DNA of 51,680 nucleotides, taken from the NCBI GenBank assembly GCA_937923345.1, contig CAKZVJ010000048.1, forward strand, positions 1-51,680. The letters run 5' to 3'. Origin of the DNA: an uncultured Saprospiraceae bacterium. GTDB lineage: Bacteria; Bacteroidota; Bacteroidia; Chitinophagales; Saprospiraceae. The translations under genes and the position numbers were made by a program. Under the pieces are notes generated by a model, which had not been told where the DNA came from, did not search any database, and saw only the letters and a list, made by a program, of their open reading frames with translations. Position 1 is the first letter of the stretch; each line of letters starts with the position of its first letter. Below are positions 41,698 to 50,466 of the stretch, in pieces.

Positions 41698-42199
41698 AGC
41701 CTTTTTTAGGAGTACGTACTGTTTTTCTTGAAGCCGTACTTCTCAAGCTATTTGATGTAGAAGTACTCTTTTTGTATGCTGCATCACTAGCATAAGCAGA
41801 TCTACTAGGTGTCTGGCTCATGCTTCTACCCATCATATATCCCATCATACCATACATCAACACTCCTCTAGTCCCACTTCTCCTAGGATTATCCGCATCG
41901 ACAAGTTCTGCCTCCGCTAAGGTAAAAGTGTCTCTTACACCATCCATGTATTCAGCGATAATACGCGAATCATCGGTCGTAGGAACGAGCGTCTCATCTG
42001 TAATTTTGAAAAGATCCGTCTCCATCTCTTTTACTTCTGTAATGACTCCTTGAGTGGGTGTCAAAACCTCCGTTTCTTGATACTCCACATTGGAACCACA
42101 AGAGAATAAGCTACTTATAAATAATGCAGAGCCAATTACAAAAGAGGCTTTTTTTACCTTATTTGTATACTTAGGAAGTGTTGTTGTTATCTTTACCAT
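41660..42199 (-). CDS. Small lipoprotein paired with the ATP-grasp ligase (YgiB-like position)
   Basis: A 179-aa lipoprotein: basic N-terminus, hydrophobic FVIGSALFISSLFSCGSN with lipobox Cys near residue 34. The middle is acidic and short-stranded; GVLMYGMMGYMMGRSM (about residues 111-126) is a Met/Gly-rich hydrophobic patch, followed by a Ser/Arg/Gly-rich low-complexity tail ending RSYGG. I see no enzyme motif. The overlap with the ATP-grasp gene and the Met/Gly patch plus Ser-rich tail recall the YgiB/UPF0323-type lipoproteins that accompany such ligases; homology is not established. The tail could be the substrate of the ligase, which is speculation. Confidence 0.75.
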   Translation of the reverse strand: MVKITTTLPKYTNKVKKASFVIGSALFISSLFSCGSNVEYQETEVLTPTQGVITEVKEMETDLFKITDETLVPTTDDSRIIAEYMDGVRDTFTLAEAELVDADNPRRSGTRGVLMYGMMGYMMGRSMSQTPSRSAYASDAAYKKSTSTSNSLRSTASRKTVRTPKKGFGSSRSTRSYGG

Positions 42200-42265
42200 T
42201 CGTTTTTGTTTTATAAATCAATGTATAAAGATATTGAAAATAAATGGGAGTTATAGCCTAAGAAT

Positions 42266-43798
42266 ATGATGCGAAAAAAAACATTCTTAATCCTTATTAC
42301 CATTCTCGTAGGAATGTGCTCCATCATCTATGAGCTATTGATATCTACAACGAGTTCCTATTTTCTAGGCAATAGTGTAAAGCAGTTTTCGCTCATCATC
42401 GGCTTTTATATGGCATTTATGGGTTTGGGAGCCTACCTGTCCAAATTTTTCACCAGTAGACTCATATATCATTTTATTGTGATAGAACTCTTATTGGGTT
42501 TAGTAGGCGCTTTTTCTGTGCCGCTGTGTTATTTCTATATCCTATACGCTGATTTTCAGGGATTCAATATTTTTGTTTTTCTACTGATATCCATCATAGG
42601 CGTATTGACAGGATTAGAAGTTCCTTTACTCACAAGGATACTAGAGTACGACTATGCTCTAAAAGAAAACATTTCCAATATCCTCAGCTTTGATTACCTA
42701 GGGGCACTAATTGCAACCATTGCCTTTCCCTTTTTTCTGCTCCCTTTTGTAGGTGTGTATAAGTCCTCTCTATTCTTTGGTTTGCTGAATATCCTAGCAG
42801 GCTTATTCACTTTTTTATTTTTTAGAAAAGAAATCGAAATACCTAAGTCCAAGAAAGTACTTATGGGGCTTGCTCTATCTGGCATCATCAGCATCATTGT
42901 ATTCAGTATTGCGGCGACTCAATCTTTTATGACAAGGTGGCACAATGGGATTTTCAAACATCCTGTCATATATAGTGAGCAGTCGGCGTACCAGGATATC
43001 ACAGTGACCAAGACTGATGACGAGTTTAGGCTTTATCTGAATGGGGCGATCCAGTTTTCTTCTAAAGATGAATACAGGTACCACGAGACACTTGTCCATC
43101 TCCCTATGATGCAACATGAGGCTCCTAAGAGAATTCTACTACTAGGAGGAGGTGAAGGATTAGCCGCAAGAGAGCTATTCAAATATTCGATCGAGCAACT
43201 AGATATTGTGGATATAGATCCAGCCATCACTGACCTGGCAACAAATATGGAACTTATCAAGCAACTTAATCAAAATGCCTTGGTAAGACCAGAAACAAAA
43301 ATACATCATGAAGATGCCTTTTCTTTTTTATTGGAAACAGAAAACATCTATGATGTCATCATTTGTGATTTGCCTGACCCGAATACGGAAAGCATAGCCA
43401 AACTATATAGTCAGTCTTTTTATAAATTGGCGAAAAGCAAACTGGGCAACAAAGGTCTCTTGGTCACCCAAGCCACTAGCCCAACACTAACACCTAATGC
43501 TTTTTGGTGCATCGAAAAAACCTTGGCCAAAAGTGGCTTCTCTTTTCAATATCCCTACCAAGTGAATGTACCAAGCTTCGGGAATTGGGGATTTATCTTA
43601 GCCAGTAATCAGCAGATTCTTTTTCAATATAATGAGACGATAAAGACTTCGTTTTTGGAGCCACAAATGCTCAATCATATTTTTTATTTTCCTAAGGATA
43701 GGCGTGTCAAAGGGCTGCTGCCCAATCAGCTGGATCAACCGATACTCATGGAGTACTATCTCGAACATTGGCGACGGCTCAATCATGAGGTGAGATAA
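42266..43798 (+). CDS. Membrane-bound spermidine synthase-like aminopropyltransferase
   Basis: A 510-aa protein with seven hydrophobic segments in residues 1-215 and a SpeE-like domain after. The catalytic part begins SAYQDITVTKTDDEFRLYLN, with IQFSSKDEYRYHETLVHLPM (about 255-275), the AdoMet-binding loop ILLLGGGEGLAARELFKY (about 289-306; GGGEG instead of GGGDG), IVDIDPAITDLATN and IICDLPDPNTESIAKLYSQS (DLPDP in the DxxDP position). It transfers aminopropyl from decarboxylated AdoMet, supplied by SpeD, to an amine. The membrane domain is typical of the fused group found beside SpeD and YgiC-like ligases. It is divergent from the lipoprotein gene, with a 66-bp gap. Confidence 0.93.
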   Translation: MMRKKTFLILITILVGMCSIIYELLISTTSSYFLGNSVKQFSLIIGFYMAFMGLGAYLSKFFTSRLIYHFIVIELLLGLVGAFSVPLCYFYILYADFQGFNIFVFLLISIIGVLTGLEVPLLTRILEYDYALKENISNILSFDYLGALIATIAFPFFLLPFVGVYKSSLFFGLLNILAGLFTFLFFRKEIEIPKSKKVLMGLALSGIISIIVFSIAATQSFMTRWHNGIFKHPVIYSEQSAYQDITVTKTDDEFRLYLNGAIQFSSKDEYRYHETLVHLPMMQHEAPKRILLLGGGEGLAARELFKYSIEQLDIVDIDPAITDLATNMELIKQLNQNALVRPETKIHHEDAFSFLLETENIYDVIICDLPDPNTESIAKLYSQSFYKLAKSKLGNKGLLVTQATSPTLTPNAFWCIEKTLAKSGFSFQYPYQVNVPSFGNWGFILASNQQILFQYNETIKTSFLEPQMLNHIFYFPKDRRVKGLLPNQLDQPILMEYYLEHWRRLNHEVR

Positions 43799-43879
43799 AT
43801 GTATATACTTACATATTCTAGCGTTGACTCCAAAACTGAATGGAACACTAAAATAAAATGTAATTGAGGTGCGCTGTTT

Positions 43880-44085
43880 GTCATGTCGCCCACCAAATTA
43901 TTTTCAGCGTTACATATCTCCATCAATTTCTACCGCGATAGAGATAGGAAGGAATCCTGACCTGAGTCAGGATGCCCGCTAGGGCCGCAACGAATGTGGA
44001 GTCCTGCATAGCTCGGATCCTCATCTGCTGTGGCAGGCCTAGCGGCGCAAGCTAAAGCGATGAGGATATCGCCCAAAAAAAACTT
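43880..44085. repeat. GC-rich palindromic intergenic element (copy F, inverted)
   Basis: Read in reverse it starts TTTTGGGCGATATCCTCATC. A perfect 9-bp stem ATCCTCATC/GATGAGGAT (44017-44025 with 44059-44067) encloses AGGCCTAGCGGCGC. A second stem AATCCTGACCTGAGTCAGGAT lies near 43952-43972. It occupies most of the gap after the aminopropyltransferase gene. Confidence 0.6.
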
Positions 44086-44094
44086 AACATAGAC

Positions 44095-44116
44095 ATGTAG
44101 AAATTTTCTACATTTG
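44095..44116 (+). promoter_or_regulatory. Palindrome overlapping a -7 box before the 44125 gene
   Basis: ATGTAGAAA-T-TTTCTACAT (44095-44113) is a perfect 9-bp inverted repeat. It overlaps TACATTTG (44109-44116), an exact TAnnTTTG box. Start near 44123 would make the mRNA of the next gene nearly leaderless. The -33 region is poor, so a regulator-dependent promoter is possible. Confidence 0.4.
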
Positions 44117-44124
44117 AAATAAAA

Positions 44125-44901
44125 ATGAAGTTTACCAAATCGGGATGTTTGATTTTTATTATCGCTGGGTCTGCATTGATCTTATTAGGGATGTTTGGCT
44201 TGTATCTGTATCATAATGAGTCGAAGCCAACGGGCAAATCCGGCCCTGAAGCAGAACAGTTGACACAAAAAATGATGGCGGCCATAAATAATGAAGCTTG
44301 GCAAGAGGTAAAATATGTCGCATGGAATTTTGGTGGAAGGCAGCAGCACTTGTGGGATAAGGAACGGCACTTAGCGCAGGTGTCTTGGGGTGACAATACC
44401 GTATTGGTAGATCCGAATGAAATCACTGGTGTCGCGTATGTGAACGGCGAAAAAGTTATAGATGAGGCCAGCGCAGATCAGTTGGTCAAACGGGCTTGGA
44501 AGCATTTTATCAACGATTCGTTTTGGCTCAATGCGCCTTCTCTGGCTAGGCAACCTGGTACTACTAGATCTATAGTCACAGGGGAGGATGGTGCCGATCA
44601 ACTCTTAGTGACTTATACGAGTGGAGGAGATACGCCAGGCGATTCGTATCTATGGAAGCTGGACGCTGATGGTCGCCCAATCAGCTATAAAATGTGGGTA
44701 AAAATCATCCCTGTAGGTGGAGTGGAATTTAGCTGGGAAAATTGGCAGCCCCTAGACAATGGCGCGTTGATCTCCAGAACGCATGCGGGGCCAGGATTCA
44801 CACTAGAATTGACAGATGTAAAATCAGGAGACACTTGGGAGGAAATGGGCTATAAAACCGACCCTTTTGCGGAAATAGAACGTATACTCAACAGCAAGTA
44901 G
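44125..44901 (+). CDS. Membrane-anchored hypothetical protein
   Basis: A 258-aa protein with one N-terminal membrane anchor (LIFIIAGSALILLGMFGLYL, about residues 9-28) and a large exported domain. The exported part has many short beta-type segments: WQEVKYVAWNFGGRQQHLWD, LAQVSWGDNTVLVDPNEITG, YLWKLDADGRPISYKMWVKI and ALISRTHAGPGFTLELTDVK. This reminds me of LolA-like 'outer membrane lipoprotein carrier' domains, where measured fluxes between two sheets bind lipid. I cannot name the family with confidence. It stands alone, after a palindrome-bearing promoter. Confidence 0.7.
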   Translation: MKFTKSGCLIFIIAGSALILLGMFGLYLYHNESKPTGKSGPEAEQLTQKMMAAINNEAWQEVKYVAWNFGGRQQHLWDKERHLAQVSWGDNTVLVDPNEITGVAYVNGEKVIDEASADQLVKRAWKHFINDSFWLNAPSLARQPGTTRSIVTGEDGADQLLVTYTSGGDTPGDSYLWKLDADGRPISYKMWVKIIPVGGVEFSWENWQPLDNGALISRTHAGPGFTLELTDVKSGDTWEEMGYKTDPFAEIERILNSK

Positions 44902-45130
44902 TTTGGGACTTTTCTGTTAATTCTATTGCCCGATATCTGCGTTAAAAATACTCGTTAATGCTGAGGCATCTACTTTGTTTTTTTTCGCCATAATAAGGGT
45001 CAAAATAAATTCGCATAGATTGCCCCAGACCAATTTTCGCTGAGTATAAATTTATAAGAGTTTTTTACCAGTTAATATAGCAGCGGAAAAAAAATGTTAC
45101 TTTAGCTTTATAATATTATAAATCATCGCG

Positions 45131-46555
45131 ATGAAGCGTCCTACTATCGAGCCAGAACAAAAAGCCCTAGAAATCAACTTAGACGATAAGATCTATGGTA
45201 CATTTTCGGAAATAGGAGCTGGCCAAGAGGTGGCCCGATATTTCTTTCAAGCGGGGGCTGCAGCAGGGACTATCGCCAAGACGATGTCCGCCTATGACAA
45301 AGTCTACTCTGATGAAATCTACGGCCCAGAGCCTAGTGGTCGATATGTCTGTGAGTCGAGGATATACAAGATGTTAGACCACGAGTATGATTTGATAGAA
45401 AATCGTCTGCAAAATGAACGTCCTGAAACCAAGTTTTTTGTTTTTGCCGACACGATTGCTGCGCTAAACTTTCATAGAACGATAAAAGGGGATGGCTGGT
45501 TAGGCCTTCGATTTCAACTGAGTCCAAGAGGAGGTACTAATGATATTGTCTTGCATGTAAAGATGCTAGATAACGACACCTTGCTACAACAACAAGCGGT
45601 CGGTATCTTAGGAACTAATTTATTATACGCTTGCTACAAATACGCTAATGATCCTGAACTAATGGTACAGAGTCTAATGGACAGTCTAAAGGGGCGTATC
45701 GCGATAGATATGATTCGTTTATCTGGTCCAGACTTTCCAGACTTAGACAATCGATGGTTGAGTCTGCTACTGGTAAAACATGGACTATCAGATGTAGCTA
45801 TGTTTGATAGCCATAAAAAAAATCTACACGCCTCTGAATTCTTGTATAGAAAATCTGTATTGGTGGTGCGCGGCAGTTTTAGACCGCCAACCCTAGTAAA
45901 CCAAGATATGATCAGCAAGTGCTGGGAACAGTTCAGAAATGAGAAGGCTGTTGATCCTAAGAAAGCCTATTTGCTAGCAGAAATAACATTAGATAATCTA
46001 CGGAACAGCAATAAAGAAATTGATGTGAAAGATTTTTTAGATCGAGCAGATTTGTTGTGTGCTATGGGTCTCACCGTAGCTATCACGGACTGTGAAGAGC
46101 ACGAAAAACTATTGCAGTATCTGAGTGACTACAAGGCTCCCAAAATAGGGTTAGGAATCGGGGTGCGCGAGTTAGAGAAGTTAATCAATACTAAATACGA
46201 CAATAATAATAACGGTAGAATTATTGCTTCCTTTGGTGAACTTTTTACGAGTATAGTCAAGATGTACGTGTATCCAATGATGCAACAAGGTAGCTCTGAA
46301 ATGATAACGGCAAATAATCTCCCCACTCCTGAGGCTGTGCGATTTCTATATCAACACCTACTCGAAAGTGGTCAGATAGTAGATGTCCAAAATTTTGATA
46401 CTGAAGTGATGCACATCTTTTCTAAGGAGGTATTTAAACTGATACAATCTGATCGTGGGGATTGGGAATCGATGGTGCCAAGCAAAGTCGCTAAAGTCAT
46501 TAAGGAGCAGTATCTGTTTGGTTTTCCGAGTGAGAAAATGGAATTTAAATATTAA
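45131..46555 (+). CDS. Conserved protein of unknown function
   Basis: A 474-aa cytoplasmic protein, no signal or membrane segment. The N-terminus IYGTFSEIGAGQEVARYFFQ and AGAAAGTIAKTMSAYDKVYS (about residues 21-60) is strikingly conserved in a family I recall from cyanobacteria, planctomycetes and Bacteroidota, where automatic labels disagree (some call it a nucleotide adenylyltransferase or a TonB receptor, neither supported by motifs here). Further conserved-looking stretches: GWLGLRFQLSPRGGTNDIVL, RIAIDMIRLSGPDFPDLDNR and VLVVRGSFRPPTLVNQDM. It precedes a lipoprotein peptidase gene by 32 bp and may share its transcript. Confidence 0.8.
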   Translation: MKRPTIEPEQKALEINLDDKIYGTFSEIGAGQEVARYFFQAGAAAGTIAKTMSAYDKVYSDEIYGPEPSGRYVCESRIYKMLDHEYDLIENRLQNERPETKFFVFADTIAALNFHRTIKGDGWLGLRFQLSPRGGTNDIVLHVKMLDNDTLLQQQAVGILGTNLLYACYKYANDPELMVQSLMDSLKGRIAIDMIRLSGPDFPDLDNRWLSLLLVKHGLSDVAMFDSHKKNLHASEFLYRKSVLVVRGSFRPPTLVNQDMISKCWEQFRNEKAVDPKKAYLLAEITLDNLRNSNKEIDVKDFLDRADLLCAMGLTVAITDCEEHEKLLQYLSDYKAPKIGLGIGVRELEKLINTKYDNNNNGRIIASFGELFTSIVKMYVYPMMQQGSSEMITANNLPTPEAVRFLYQHLLESGQIVDVQNFDTEVMHIFSKEVFKLIQSDRGDWESMVPSKVAKVIKEQYLFGFPSEKMEFKY

Positions 46556-46587
46556 GAAGCGCTGGCTAGAAAATATAAAACTAATGT

Positions 46588-47400
46588 ATGCTGAACAAAT
46601 TATTTTGGTGTCTAAACTTACTTCTTATCTTTTCTTGTGCATCAGAAAACAAATCAAGCCATATTGCTGAGCAAACTGTCAGCCAAGAAAAGCCGAGCAC
46701 ACCTGTAAAAGCAAAACCTAAAGTGAAAAAAGATATTCCGATAGATTTCATAATGGGAAAATTTAACCCAGAGGTAGATTCGAAATTTGTAGAAATTCCG
46801 CTTAAACATGCTTCCAATAAAGGAATGTATATGCAGGCGGAGGCTTATGCCGCTTTTGAACGTATGGCTACTGCGGCCAAAAAAGAGGGTATAGATTTTA
46901 AGATCATCTCTGCGGCGCGTAATTTCTTTAGACAAAAAACTATCTGGGAAGCTAAATGGAATGGTCAGCGAAAAGTAGATGGTAAGGATTTATCAAAGAC
47001 TATTCCTGTCGCTATGACGCGGGCCTTGAAGATACTAGAGTACAGTTCTATGCCTGGTACTTCGCGACATCATTGGGGCACCGATATCGATATCAATAAT
47101 CTGGAAAACAGTTATTTTGAGAAGGGCCGTGGTCTGAAAGAGTATGAATGGCTAACGGCGCACGCTGCGGAATATGGATTTTGCCAACCGTACTCCCCTA
47201 TCGGCCCAGAGCGTCCTAAAGGCTACTTCGAGGAGAAATGGCACTGGTCTTACATGCCATTATCTAAACCGCTAACTGATGCCGCTGAAGCAAATCTCAA
47301 GAATGAAATGATCAAGGGTTTTGCTGGCTCTGAAACCGCAGTGGAAATCGATGTGGTTAAGCATTTTGTGCTGGGGATCAATGGGGCGTGTAGGCATTGA
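46588..47400 (+). CDS. M15 family D-alanyl-D-alanine carboxypeptidase (VanY-like) lipoprotein
   Basis: A 270-aa lipoprotein; signal MLNKLFWCLNLLLIFSCASE with lipobox Cys near residue 17. The peptidase domain (about 75-235) has FKIISAARNFFRQKTIWEAK and the M15 zinc motif in MPGTSRHHWGTDIDINNLEN (His and Asp ligands of the S/R-H-x-x-G-x-D pattern, about 152-171), with the third ligand in EEKWHWSYMPL (about 213-223). VanY-type enzymes trim the terminal D-Ala of peptidoglycan stem peptides. Periplasmic. It lies 32 bp behind the conserved unknown gene and is followed by a 460-bp repeat-rich gap. Confidence 0.92.
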   Translation: MLNKLFWCLNLLLIFSCASENKSSHIAEQTVSQEKPSTPVKAKPKVKKDIPIDFIMGKFNPEVDSKFVEIPLKHASNKGMYMQAEAYAAFERMATAAKKEGIDFKIISAARNFFRQKTIWEAKWNGQRKVDGKDLSKTIPVAMTRALKILEYSSMPGTSRHHWGTDIDINNLENSYFEKGRGLKEYEWLTAHAAEYGFCQPYSPIGPERPKGYFEEKWHWSYMPLSKPLTDAAEANLKNEMIKGFAGSETAVEIDVVKHFVLGINGACRH

Positions 47401-47859
47401 GCCGAAGGCTCAAAATTGAGAATTGAGAATTAAGGGTGTTCAGAAAATTATTGTAGTATTTTTCATGATATTTTTTTTAATTACTCATGTAGTTCGCGAT
47501 TATTATAACATAAGCTAAGCTAGCACTTGCGAAACCACCAAAGCAATCCAAAGTCAAGGCTCACTTATACAAGTCACCAAAGTCTTCTATGGTATCTTGT
47601 ACAAATGGGAGATGCTTATGGTGAACTCCCGAGAGTCGGGACAAGTTCTGGTGGTTTCGCACACGCTTGGAAAGCTCATTATGATATTTACTCAAAAGAA
47701 AAAGTGTTTTTTTTCTGAATACCCCTAATTCATAATTCATAATTCGCATCAGCAAAGCGTTCATAATTTATAATTCAACATTTATTATTTGCTTTAGCAA
47801 AGCATTTAAGAACACGCAAGCAAAGCATTTATAATTCATAATTCATAATTTATAATTGA
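47401..47859. repeat. Gene-free AT-rich gap with short direct repeats
   Basis: No gene supported. The right half repeats AGCAAAGCRTTYATAATT-like units (about 47752, 47795 and 47820) and runs of ATAATTCATAATTC. A perfect inverted repeat GATTAAGC-TTT-GCTTAATC overlaps the stop of the next reverse-strand gene (about 47857-47875). The left half has two complementary runs, GAAACCACCA (about 47529) and TGGTGGTTTC near 47650. Confidence 0.5.
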
Positions 47860-49077
47860 TTAAGCTTTGCTTAATCGTGCCATATAAAACCCATCAAAAC
47901 CACTTTCCGCAGGGGAAATATGCTGCTCTTTTTCCAAAACAAAATTCTCATGCTCCGCTAAAAATTTCTGCACTTGCAATTCATTTTCTTCTGGCAGGAT
48001 ACTACAGGTAGCATAGACCATCTTACCGCCTGGTTTGACCATTTTGGAATAGCGTTGGAGGATATCTGCCTGTATATTTTTAACTTCCGCCAAAAACTCA
48101 GGCCGCATTTTCCACTTCGAATCAGGATTTCTACGCAGTACCCCCAAACCAGAACATGGAACATCTAATAAAAGCCGATCCGCCTTTTCAGTCAAGCGCT
48201 TAATCGTTTTGGAACTTTCTATCACACGCCCTTCGATGTTGTGAATGCCGTTTCTACGAGCTCTCAATTTGAGTTCTTTCAGTTTCCATTCGTGAATATC
48301 CATAGCGATTACAGAACCTTTGTTTTTCATCAATGTGGCTAAGTGTAGCGTCTTGCCGCCAGCGCCGGCGCAGGCATCAATGACGCGCAAGCCAGGAGCC
48401 ACTTCCAGGAATGGAGCAATTTGTTGAGAACCGGCATCTTGCACTTCAAAAAAACCTTTTTTGAACGCAGGCGTCGCAAAAAGATTTTTACGCAAGGTAA
48501 CGCGTAGGGCAGAGGGAACACCTGCTACCTTTTCAGTCTCTATCTTTTCCTTTAGTAAAGAGAGTTTTAGATCACTGTGGTTGGTGTTGAGCTCATTGAC
48601 GCGAAGGAATACACTCGCTGGTGTATTCATGGCCGCCAATTCTGTACTCCACTTTTCACCTATCGCTGCAAACGCCTGACGATCCATCCAGTCTGGGATA
48701 GACTGTAGCACCGCGCGTTCCGTTGGTCGTGCTTCTTTGAGGTAATTAAGATCTACCTTTTTATCGATGCTGGCAAATTCTGGCCAATCGGGTAGGGCAT
48801 AGCCTTCTCTAGTCAAACTTATGCCAAGTAGTCTCCATAAGGTAGCCTTGTCTTTATGGATCTCATAGTCGGAGCCATTGTAGTGATGCAACAGTCTCCA
48901 CCAGCGCACTATCTCATAGCTATTGAGCGCAATGAAGGCACGATCTTTTGAACCCCATTTACGATTGGATTTCAAAACCGCTTGGATAGCACGATCCGCT
49001 TTTCGATTTTCAGAAAATATTTGGTGGAGCGTTTCCACTACTGCCTGAGCAAGTGGGCGATGAATTCTTTTATGCAA
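47860..49077 (-). CDS. RsmB/NOP family RNA (cytosine-5) methyltransferase
   Basis: A 405-aa class I methyltransferase that makes m5C in rRNA or tRNA. The N-terminal NusB-like part (about 1-150) contains RKWGSKDRAFIALNSYEIVR. The catalytic domain has FEVQDAGSQQIAPFLEVAPG, the AdoMet loop VIDACAGAGGKTLHLATLM (about 240-258), motif IV with catalytic Cys LLLDVPCSGLGVLRRNPDSK, and motif VI Cys in MVYATCSILPEENELQV (about 362-378). Both cysteines are intact. RsmB (C967 of 16S) is the likeliest function but family paralogues cannot be separated by eye. It stands alone. Confidence 0.93.
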   Translation of the reverse strand: MHKRIHRPLAQAVVETLHQIFSENRKADRAIQAVLKSNRKWGSKDRAFIALNSYEIVRWWRLLHHYNGSDYEIHKDKATLWRLLGISLTREGYALPDWPEFASIDKKVDLNYLKEARPTERAVLQSIPDWMDRQAFAAIGEKWSTELAAMNTPASVFLRVNELNTNHSDLKLSLLKEKIETEKVAGVPSALRVTLRKNLFATPAFKKGFFEVQDAGSQQIAPFLEVAPGLRVIDACAGAGGKTLHLATLMKNKGSVIAMDIHEWKLKELKLRARRNGIHNIEGRVIESSKTIKRLTEKADRLLLDVPCSGLGVLRRNPDSKWKMRPEFLAEVKNIQADILQRYSKMVKPGGKMVYATCSILPEENELQVQKFLAEHENFVLEKEQHISPAESGFDGFYMARLSKA

Positions 49078-49286
49078 TTCCTATTGAGTTTAGATTGCAA
49101 AGATAGACTTAATACTATTGAATAAAGCCCATCCTATAGATAAATTCCAAGGTAAGTAGGACCCAAAATAAATTTGCTCAATGATTCAGTCAAAGACCAA
49201 ATATTGAGCAAATTATTTATATAGATAATTGGAGGGCACTTTGGATAAGGAGCATCATCATTTTGGAAAACACTCTTTATCATGTT

Positions 49287-50345
49287 TTATGATTTCATTG
49301 CTATTTCATCTAAGAGACTATACCATGTTGCTTCCATATCCTGATTGATTTGGCTAGTCCATTTTTTATTGCTCATTTCTTTTATGTACTTGTGAGCCAA
49401 TAATTGTCTAGGTGACAAGTATTGATTTGGATTTTGCTGGCTACCAATAGCCGCATTTACTTTTGCCTGCTGATACTTTGACATAGGGATGAATCTGTAG
49501 TTGCTCTTGCTTAAGTAGTATTTTACTTCTCCATCCTTGTGGTAAGAACCAGATTTTTTGACATTCTTTACATCGGTAAATTTTCTTACCTGAGCGAGAT
49601 CATAATCATCATCCACAAATACCGCATCTGCGCAATTTGCTTTTTTGGCTGCCTTTACGATATTAGGAAGCGTCACTTGACTCGCATCATAACTCACTTT
49701 TACTACTTCTCTACCATGCATAAAGCCAGCCTCTGTAGAAAGCACTCCGTCTATTTTAGAAATTTCTTTTTCACCTGTCCAGAAGCAGTACATAGATAGG
49801 TTGGCTTCTTTGATATTGTCTCTACCTTGCTCTTCGGCAAGTCTCATTGATAGATACATCGGCACTTTACCTTGAGATTTTTCTACACCCGCGATTACTG
49901 TCGACAATAGATCTTCAGGGCTCCATCGATTAGCCATGCGCGGCACGATATCTTTACCTTTTGCATTTACGATTCGCACCACAGGATTATTCCATGAAGG
50001 CTCGTTAAATTGTTTTAGGATTCTAGCATCTTCACCTCTTTTATTGTTGTGTATTGCGAGCGCTACAAAGTTATCTTCTATGGCTTCTACTAAAAATGGG
50101 TCTGAGAGTGGTCCGAATCCAAATCGGCTACAAGTACTGCATCCTGGTACTTCTTGAAATAAAATGAAGATAGGTTTATTGTTCTTTTCTGATAGGGCTA
50201 CCGCCTCGTCATAATTTCTGAGCCAGTTGATTTTACCTAGTTCTACAGGGTTAGATGTAGGTCTTGCATCAATTTGTTGTGCGGAAAGTGGCGTTAATAT
50301 GAATAACGCACTGATTGCTATAAAAGCAGAAGCTATGAATTTCAT
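49287..50345 (-). CDS. Exported VPGUxT-type thioredoxin-like protein (Cys form) with MsrA-like domain
   Basis: A 352-aa exported protein; Sec signal MKFIASAFIAISALFILTPL SAQ. The first domain (about 40-165) is a thioredoxin fold with IFILFQEVPGCSTCSRFGFG near residue 60: this is the VPGUxT site with Cys (codon TGC) where relatives carry selenocysteine. The second part (about 180-250) resembles MsrA: MYCFWTGEKEISKIDGVLST and GREVVKVSYDASQVTLPNIV match the MsrA GCFW...GV-x-ST and V-x-YDP segments, with Tyr replacing the first Gly. The C-terminal 100 residues are helical. A periplasmic redox or repair role is likely; the reaction is unproved. Confidence 0.8.
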   Translation of the reverse strand: MKFIASAFIAISALFILTPLSAQQIDARPTSNPVELGKINWLRNYDEAVALSEKNNKPIFILFQEVPGCSTCSRFGFGPLSDPFLVEAIEDNFVALAIHNNKRGEDARILKQFNEPSWNNPVVRIVNAKGKDIVPRMANRWSPEDLLSTVIAGVEKSQGKVPMYLSMRLAEEQGRDNIKEANLSMYCFWTGEKEISKIDGVLSTEAGFMHGREVVKVSYDASQVTLPNIVKAAKKANCADAVFVDDDYDLAQVRKFTDVKNVKKSGSYHKDGEVKYYLSKSNYRFIPMSKYQQAKVNAAIGSQQNPNQYLSPRQLLAHKYIKEMSNKKWTSQINQDMEATWYSLLDEIAMKS

Positions 50346-50466
50346 AATTATTTTCTTTTATTTATGGTTATGAAATAAGAATAATCGTATTTACATCTTT
50401 ATAACGCCATAGACCTACTTTTAGGTTTTAAATTCACAATCGATTTGGTCTTCTTCCTTACCCTCT

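Noticed and set aside
47527-47764. Short open frames on both strands downstream of the M15 peptidase
   Set aside because: I tested them for resemblance to small GIY-YIG or transposase remnants and found none convincing. The surrounding sequence is repeat-rich and AT-rich.
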